Source of the DNA: Azohydromonas lata NBRC 102462
GTDB taxonomy: Bacteria; Pseudomonadota; Gammaproteobacteria; Burkholderiales; Burkholderiaceae_C
Direction: 5' to 3'
DNA: 64,000 bases
Assembly: GCF_001571085.1 (NCBI RefSeq)
Contig: NZ_BCTC01000001.1
Span: forward strand, 124,001 to 188,000
Positions 56,900 through 64,000 of the stretch are shown here, piece by piece (the first letter of the stretch is position 1; every line of letters starts with the position of its first letter). Both the position numbers and the translations under genes were made by a program. Under the pieces are notes generated by a model that searched no databases, was not told where the DNA came from, and worked only from the letters and a program-made list of their open reading frames with translations.

Positions 56900-57516
56900 C
56901 AACGTTCTCCCTTGAGTTGCTGTAAGCGGCGCTCCACGAAGTCCAGCCGGTCCTGGCCCCAGAAGATTTCGCCGTCTATGACGTAGCTGGGCGCCCCGAA
57001 CACCCCGGCGTCAATGGCGCGCTGCGAGTCTTCTTCATAGCGCAGGTGCACGCGCTGGGTGTGGGCGTCGTCCAGGCGGGCAAGTTTCAGGCCCTGGGTG
57101 GTGAGCAGCTCGGCCAGCGTCGCTTCGTCGGCGATGTTCTTCTCCTCCACCCACACCGCGCGCATCACGGCGCCGGTGAGCGCCATGGCGGCGTCGGGGC
57201 CGTCGAGCAGGTCCACGGCGACGATGAGCCGCGCGGCGTCGTCCGGGTTGACCGGAAAGTAGCGCGGCGTGGGGTTGAGCGGCGCGTGCAGCCACTCGCT
57301 GAAGCGCTTGAGCTCCAGGAGCCGGTAGGCCTGGCGCTGCGGCGCGCGCTTGGCCAGCGGCAGCCCGCCGGTGAGCGGGAAGACGCGCCCGCCCAGGTCC
57401 ACGGGCAGCACGCGCACCACCGCGCCGTACTGGCGCGCGATGTCCTGGAAGCGCCGATGGCCCAGGTAGGCCCACGGCGAATTCGGGGCGAAGTAGTAGT
57501 CGATGGCAAGGCTCAT
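56899..57516 (-). CDS. DsbA-family 2-hydroxychromene-2-carboxylate isomerase-like protein
   Basis: 205 residues from ATG 57516 (MSLAIDYYFAPNSPWAYLG). Kappa-class GST/DsbA-like thioredoxin fold with the active-site Ser-Pro in NSPWAYLG, a helical insertion (about 65-150), and the C-terminal cis-Pro region GVFGAPSYVIDGEIFWGQDRLDFV. HCCA isomerases act in naphthalene degradation, but close paralogues occur broadly; no aromatic-degradation cluster is here, so the role is uncertain. Confidence 0.9.
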   Translation of the reverse strand: MSLAIDYYFAPNSPWAYLGHRRFQDIARQYGAVVRVLPVDLGGRVFPLTGGLPLAKRAPQRQAYRLLELKRFSEWLHAPLNPTPRYFPVNPDDAARLIVAVDLLDGPDAAMALTGAVMRAVWVEEKNIADEATLAELLTTQGLKLARLDDAHTQRVHLRYEEDSQRAIDAGVFGAPSYVIDGEIFWGQDRLDFVERRLQQLKGER

Positions 57517-57616
57517 GGAGGGCGTCAGTCCAGGGCGACAAAGGTGCGGCACCTTAGCCCAATCGGGGCGGCCCTCCTGGGGATGGTTGCTTAGGAGGGG
57601 GCGCGAGCCCCGCTCC

Positions 57617-60508
<2,892 letters not shown>

Positions 60509-60667
60509 GGGTTTCTACTCGGCTCGGGTCAACCGGCCATCATAGCCAGAGCGCGGCACCGGCCTGCCAGCTCCAGGGCCAAGCACCGTGCAGTCCGTCA
60601 ACCCGCCGACGAGGGTGCGGCGATCCCCCGATGGCGGCTTGCCGCCGCAGGCGTATACCGGCCCGCC

Positions 60668-62509
60668 ATGAACGACGACACCCTGCGGCGTTTTGCTGAT
60701 TCGGTTCCCGCCACCTCAGCCGCCCTGCCGCCGGCGGCCCCCGTGGCATCACTGGCCGACGTGCCGCAGCCGCCAGCCGGCGCGGACACGCCGGACGCCC
60801 TGAAGGCCGCCCACGCCATGGACCGGCTGCTGCACGCCAACGTGGCCCACGTGACGGGCGGCCTCTCGCCCATCTCGCTGGGGCTGGCGCTGGCCGACTG
60901 GGGCTGGCACCTGGCCTCGCAGCCGGCCAACGCGGCGCGGCTGGCAATCTCGGCCCAACAGCACGCCGTGGAGGCCATGGCCGAATGCCTCAGCGGCGAC
61001 TGCAGCGGCCCGCTGGCGCAGGACGCGCGATTCCGCGACCCCGCCTGGCACCAGTGGCCCTACGCCCCCATGGCCCGCGCCCACCAGGCCGCCCAACACT
61101 GGTGGCAGGACGCCAGCCGCCTTCGCGGCATGAGCGCGCACCACGCGCAGGTCGTCCGCTTCTTCGCCACGCAGTGGCTGGACATGCTGTCGCCCAGCAA
61201 CAACTTCCTGGCCAACCCCGAGGTGCTGCGCCGCACCGCCGAGCGCCACGGCGCCAACCTGGTGGAAGGCGCCTTCAACCGGCTGGAGAGCTGGCGCCGC
61301 CGCCAGGGGCTGGAGCCGCTCACGCCGCCGGAGCACCCCTACCTGCCCGGCGTGGACCTGGCCGTGACGCCGGGCCGCGTGGTGCACCGCAACCACCTGG
61401 TGGAGCTCATCCAGTACGAGCCCACCACCGACGAGGTGCAGGCCGAGCCGGTGTTCATCGTCCCGTCCTGGATCATGAAGTACTACATCCTGGACCTCTC
61501 GCCGCACAACTCGCTGGTGAAGTGGCTCACGGGCCAGGGGCACACGGTGTTCATCCTGTCCTGGCGCAACCCCGACGAGGGCGACGCCCTGCTGAGCCTG
61601 GACGACTACCTCGGCTTGGGCGTGCTGGACCCGCTGGCCGCCATCGCCCGCCAAATGCCCGACCAGCCGGTGCACACCTGCGGCTACTGCCTGGGAGGCA
61701 CGCTGCTGTCCATCGCCGCCGCCGCGCTGGCGCGGCCGGGCCAGGTGGAAGGCGCCGAAAAACTGCCCAAGCTGGCGGGCGTGACGCTGCTGGCGGCGCA
61801 GACCGATTTTTCAGAGCCCGGCGAGCTGGGCGTGCTGATCGACGAGTCGCAGGTGGAGCTGCTGGAAGACATCATGGCCGAGCGCGGCTTCCTCACCGGG
61901 CGGCAGATGGCCGAGACCTTCCAGTTCCTGCGCTCGCGCGAGCTGGTCTGGTCCACCCGCATGCGCGAGTTCTGGCTGGGCGAGCGGCTGCAGCCCAACG
62001 ACCTGATGTCCTGGAACGCCGACGTCACGCGCATGCCCGCGGTGATGCACAGCCAGTACCTGCGCCGCTGCCAGTTGCAAAACCAGCTCGCGCACGGCCA
62101 GTACCCGGTGGAAGGGCGGCCGGTGTCGCTGGGCGACATCCGCGAGCCCCTCTTCTGCGTGGCCACGGAGCTGGACCACGTCTCGCCCTGGCGCTCGGTC
62201 TACCAACTGCACCGGCTGGTGCACACCGACCTCACCTTCGTGCTCACCAACGGCGGGCACAACGCGGGCATCGTCTCCGAGCCCGGCCACGCGCGGCGGC
62301 GGTTCAGGCAGCGCCGCATGGAGGCCGGCGCGCACTGGGTGGCCCCGGACGCTTGGGCGCAGGGCGCACAGCCGTGCGAGGGCTCGTGGTGGCCGGCCTG
62401 GCACGACTGGCTCGTGCAACACAGCCGCGGCCGGGTGCCGGCACGCCCCGTGCCGCAGGGGCTGGAGCCCGCCCCCGGAAGCTACGTGCATGTGCGCTAC
62501 CACGACTGA
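60668..62509 (+). CDS. phaC: Class I polyhydroxyalkanoate synthase
   Basis: 613 residues from ATG 60668. The lipase-like box GYCLGGTLL contains the catalytic Cys (about 341), with Asp in VATELDHVSPW (about 498) and His in NGGHNAGIVS (about 527). The N-terminal region contains FLANPEVLRRTAERHGANLVEG, and IVPSWIMKYYILDLSPHNSLVKWL starts the catalytic domain. It polymerises hydroxyacyl-CoA into storage granules. No phaA/phaB in the window. The C-terminal coding end overlaps the start of the small lipoprotein gene by 20 bases. Confidence 0.95.
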   Translation: MNDDTLRRFADSVPATSAALPPAAPVASLADVPQPPAGADTPDALKAAHAMDRLLHANVAHVTGGLSPISLGLALADWGWHLASQPANAARLAISAQQHAVEAMAECLSGDCSGPLAQDARFRDPAWHQWPYAPMARAHQAAQHWWQDASRLRGMSAHHAQVVRFFATQWLDMLSPSNNFLANPEVLRRTAERHGANLVEGAFNRLESWRRRQGLEPLTPPEHPYLPGVDLAVTPGRVVHRNHLVELIQYEPTTDEVQAEPVFIVPSWIMKYYILDLSPHNSLVKWLTGQGHTVFILSWRNPDEGDALLSLDDYLGLGVLDPLAAIARQMPDQPVHTCGYCLGGTLLSIAAAALARPGQVEGAEKLPKLAGVTLLAAQTDFSEPGELGVLIDESQVELLEDIMAERGFLTGRQMAETFQFLRSRELVWSTRMREFWLGERLQPNDLMSWNADVTRMPAVMHSQYLRRCQLQNQLAHGQYPVEGRPVSLGDIREPLFCVATELDHVSPWRSVYQLHRLVHTDLTFVLTNGGHNAGIVSEPGHARRRFRQRRMEAGAHWVAPDAWAQGAQPCEGSWWPAWHDWLVQHSRGRVPARPVPQGLEPAPGSYVHVRYHD

Positions 62510-62954
62510 AACCGAGTCCCCCGCCGCCCTCGCACCGCCCGCCGCCTTGAAGGTGCGCGGGCCGTGGCGGCGGCCACGGCGCGCCGCCGTGCTGCTGGCC
62601 GCCGCGGCGCTGCTGGCGGGCTGCGGCGGCGGGGTGTTCGTGGGCATAGGCGGGGACGACGACGACCCGCCCGTCGCCGCGCTGTCCGTGGCGCCGACGC
62701 AGGCCGTGCCGGGCCAGGTGGTGACGCTGCTGGCCGACGCGCGCGACGACTACGGCGTGGACTACGTGGCCTTCTACCAGGTGCTGCCCAACGGCGGCGC
62801 GCTGCGCCTGGGCGTGGTGGGCGCCCCGCCCTATCAGCTCGCCGTCGCGCTGCCGGCGGATGCGGCGGGCATCGTGCAGTTCTTCGCCCGCGCGGTGGAT
62901 GGCTACAACCAGTACGGCGACAGCGCGCTGGCGACGGTGCAGGTGGTGAGGTGA
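62490..62954 (+). CDS. Small lipoprotein, Ig-like domain, unknown role
   Basis: 154 residues from ATG 62490, which overlaps phaC by 20 bases; a TTG at 62547 would give a shorter, more typical signal peptide. The hydrophobic stretch AAVLLAAAALLAGC ends in a lipobox (lipidated Cys about residue 45). The short Gly/Asp linker GGGVFVGIGGDDDD is followed by a beta-rich domain of about 85 residues (VAPTQAVPGQVVTLLADARD, VDYVAFYQVLPNG). I recognise no specific family beyond an Ig/PKD-like fold guess. Possibly surface or periplasmic. Confidence 0.7.
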   Translation: MCATTTETESPAALAPPAALKVRGPWRRPRRAAVLLAAAALLAGCGGGVFVGIGGDDDDPPVAALSVAPTQAVPGQVVTLLADARDDYGVDYVAFYQVLPNGGALRLGVVGAPPYQLAVALPADAAGIVQFFARAVDGYNQYGDSALATVQVVR

Positions 62955-62970
62955 ACGTCAGCCCAAGACG

Positions 62971-63131
62971 CCTCGCACCCTACGCCGTCATGCCCGCGAA
63001 AGCGGGCATCCACGATGACACCGAGGCATGGCCTTCGAACGGCACCGCCCCGGGCCGACGTCGGCGCGCCGATGCTCCGGCCGGCGTGGATGCCCGCTTT
63101 CGCGGGCATGACGGACGAGGGTGCGAAGCGC
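62971..63131. repeat. REP/BIME-like inverted repeat element
   Basis: Two inverted copies of the same about 29-base unit: CGTCATGCCCGCGAAAGCGG (62987-63006, continuing GCATCCACG) and its complement CGTGGATGCCCGCTTTCGCG (63086-63105, continuing GGCATGACGG). Similarity continues outward on both sides (GCCTCGCACCCTACG at 62971 against GAGGGTGCGAAGCGCC ending near 63132), giving arms of about 45 bases around a 70-base core. The unit resembles REP repeats of many beta- and gammaproteobacteria. Confidence 0.85.
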
Positions 63132-63284
63132 CATTGCCTCAGGGCTGACGGCGGAACGACTTTTCCCGGACGGCAATCCGCCACCACGACCGAACCTTCG
63201 CACCCCAGCCGCCGGCCGCGCACCTCCCGTGCAGCGGCCCCATCGTTCAGTTTTTTGTACTTCGGCCCCTCACTGCATGGCAGC

Positions 63285-63308
63285 CATCGTTCAGATTTCT
63301 GAACGATG
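63285..63308. repeat. Hairpin of repeated CATCGTTCAG motif
   Basis: CATCGTTCAG-ATTT-CTGAACGATG forms a perfect 10-pair stem. A third copy in direct orientation is at 63241-63250. It lies downstream of the tannase-like gene; no T-run follows on either strand. Confidence 0.6.
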
Positions 63309-63429
63309 CGGCCTGCAAAAAGCGTGGGACGGGGCTGCGGTTCGGCCCGCAAGCGGGCCTCCTGCCAGCAGAGCCAGCGCAGGGCACCCGCGCTCCGCTC
63401 GCCAGGCGGCGGCCCCTTGCAGCGCCGCC

Positions 63430-64000
63430 TCAACGCGTGGCGCAAGTGAAACTGGCGGCCTGGTTGACGTCGCCGTCGCCGGCGTAGCGCGGCCAGCTCG
63501 GCCACTCGCACAGCGGCCGCGTGCGCCCGGGCACGGCCTTGGTGTCCATCACCACCTGCGGCCCCGGCGCCACGCCCTGCTCCACCCATTGCTCCAGCGC
63601 CGTGAGCGAATCCCAGGCGGCGCTGAACTGGTCGCTCACCGAGTGGCCGTAGCCGGGAATCTCGTAGTAGCGCAGGAAGTCCGCCGTGGCCGCGTCGCCC
63701 ATGGTGCGGCGCACGCGGGCCACGAACTGCTGCGTGGCGCGGTTGCTCACCAGGGCGTCGTGCACGCCGTGCGCCAGCAGCAGCTTGCCGCCGCGGGCGC
63801 GGAAGGCGGAGAAGTCGCTACGGTTGGCGTCCTGCAGCTCGATCAGCTCCACGATCCTTCGCTCCCACGGGCCCGGCCGCTCCGGGTCCAGCGCCAGCGG
63901 GTCGTACGTGGTGTCGTCGGTGACGAAGTAGCGCACCCACTGGTCCCAGAAGGTGCTGCCGTAGGGCGGGCTGTCGGCCACCGCCGTGAGGCTCAGCAGG
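63430..64000 (-). CDS. Tannase/feruloyl esterase-family protein (5' part beyond window)
   Basis: The frame is open to the window's right edge, so only the C-terminal ~189 residues are visible. The late alpha/beta-hydrolase features are RARGGKLLLAHGVHDALVSNRATQQF with the acid residue and YYEIPGYGHS with the catalytic His. FSAAWDSLTALEQWVEQGVAPG and the C-terminal RTRPLCEWPSWPRYAGDGDVNQAASFTC are typical of the tannase family (PF07519). These secreted enzymes cleave esters of gallic, ferulic or related acids; the substrate is not deducible. The Cys pair in PLCEWP and SFTC may form a disulfide. Confidence 0.88.
   Translation of the reverse strand, partial: LLSLTAVADSPPYGSTFWDQWVRYFVTDDTTYDPLALDPERPGPWERRIVELIELQDANRSDFSAFRARGGKLLLAHGVHDALVSNRATQQFVARVRRTMGDAATADFLRYYEIPGYGHSVSDQFSAAWDSLTALEQWVEQGVAPGPQVVMDTKAVPGRTRPLCEWPSWPRYAGDGDVNQAASFTCATR

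Larger units (their letters stand above)
62955..63429. other. 475-base gene-free interval with repeats
   Basis: Holds the REP-like element (62971-63131) and a second repeated motif CATCGTTCAG at 63241-63250 and 63285-63294, with its inverted copy CTGAACGATG at 63299-63308; the last two form a 10-pair hairpin with loop ATTT. No credible gene is seen in either strand. Confidence 0.7.

Overview
The window is about 64 kb of very GC-rich, densely packed chromosomal DNA from a betaproteobacterium, most likely a Burkholderiales member of the Comamonadaceae. This rests on gene content and order: fur/bamE/dapB/exbBD-like/leuS/lptE/holA, hpf/ptsN/hprK, lptD/surA/rsmA, metX/metW, a class I PHA synthase and several TRAP/ABC importers. 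Most of it is core genome. I saw no rRNA, tRNA, CRISPR array, prophage or insertion sequence. All function calls come from reading the translated sequence; no database search was run.

Layout. 1-5117: a pyrimidine-salvage and uracil-catabolism cluster (ABC permease, Urc1-type GTP cyclohydrolase II, Urc4/DUF1688, uracil phosphoribosyltransferase, cytosine deaminase). 5147-7723: a GST and the methionine genes metX-metW behind a SAM-II riboswitch followed by an intrinsic terminator. 7818-12409: an M20 peptidase and a dctQ-dctM-dctP TRAP transporter. 12450-18389: amgK divergent from lptD-surA-rsmA (envelope assembly, 16S rRNA methylation). 18638-19504: a secreted RNase Sa-like RNase with a barstar inhibitor. 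19773-24903: maeB divergent from a DctS/DctR-like two-component system. 24967-27943: thiL, pgpA, pncC/cinA and a GhrA-like reductase. 28016-29435: a lower-GC patch with a DprA-like SLOG protein convergent with an unknown membrane-anchored protein. 29444-36746: holA, lptE, leuS, an ExbD/ExbB pair, dapB, bamE and divergent fur. 36832-38867: hprK, ptsN, hpf (PTS-Ntr and ribosome hibernation). 39138-44385: PP2C phosphatase, FHA protein, cyclic-nucleotide phosphodiesterase-like MBL protein, type IV pilin and a PglL-like oligosaccharyltransferase. Between the last two lies an intergenic region with several DnaA-box-like 9-mers. 44417-46956: moaC, a BepA-like protease, a small holin-like membrane protein. 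47172-53340: a Fur-box-fronted iron-uptake locus (tonB, exbB, exbD, siderophore receptor, PiuC-like hydroxylase) and an FMN hydroxy-acid oxidase. 53638-55692: SWIB protein, Fur-box-fronted PepSY/cytochrome b561 pair and a ferritin. 55831-57516: receiver protein, dienelactone hydrolase, DsbA-like isomerase. 57617-64000: uvrA, phaC, a lipoprotein, REP-like repeats and the end of a tannase-like esterase.

The clearest threads are: iron homeostasis (fur itself, two Fur-box promoters, a complete TonB system, a PiuC partner and a ferritin that lacks the haem-ligand methionine); a compact nucleobase-scavenging operon; a possible C4-dicarboxylate module (TRAP transporter, DctSR-like pair, malic enzyme); and a phospho-threonine/cyclic-nucleotide signalling trio next to pilin and its presumed glycosyltransferase. 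The parts least explained by known systems are the DprA-like/membrane-protein patch, the DnaA-box-like cluster and several perfect palindromes in promoter regions.
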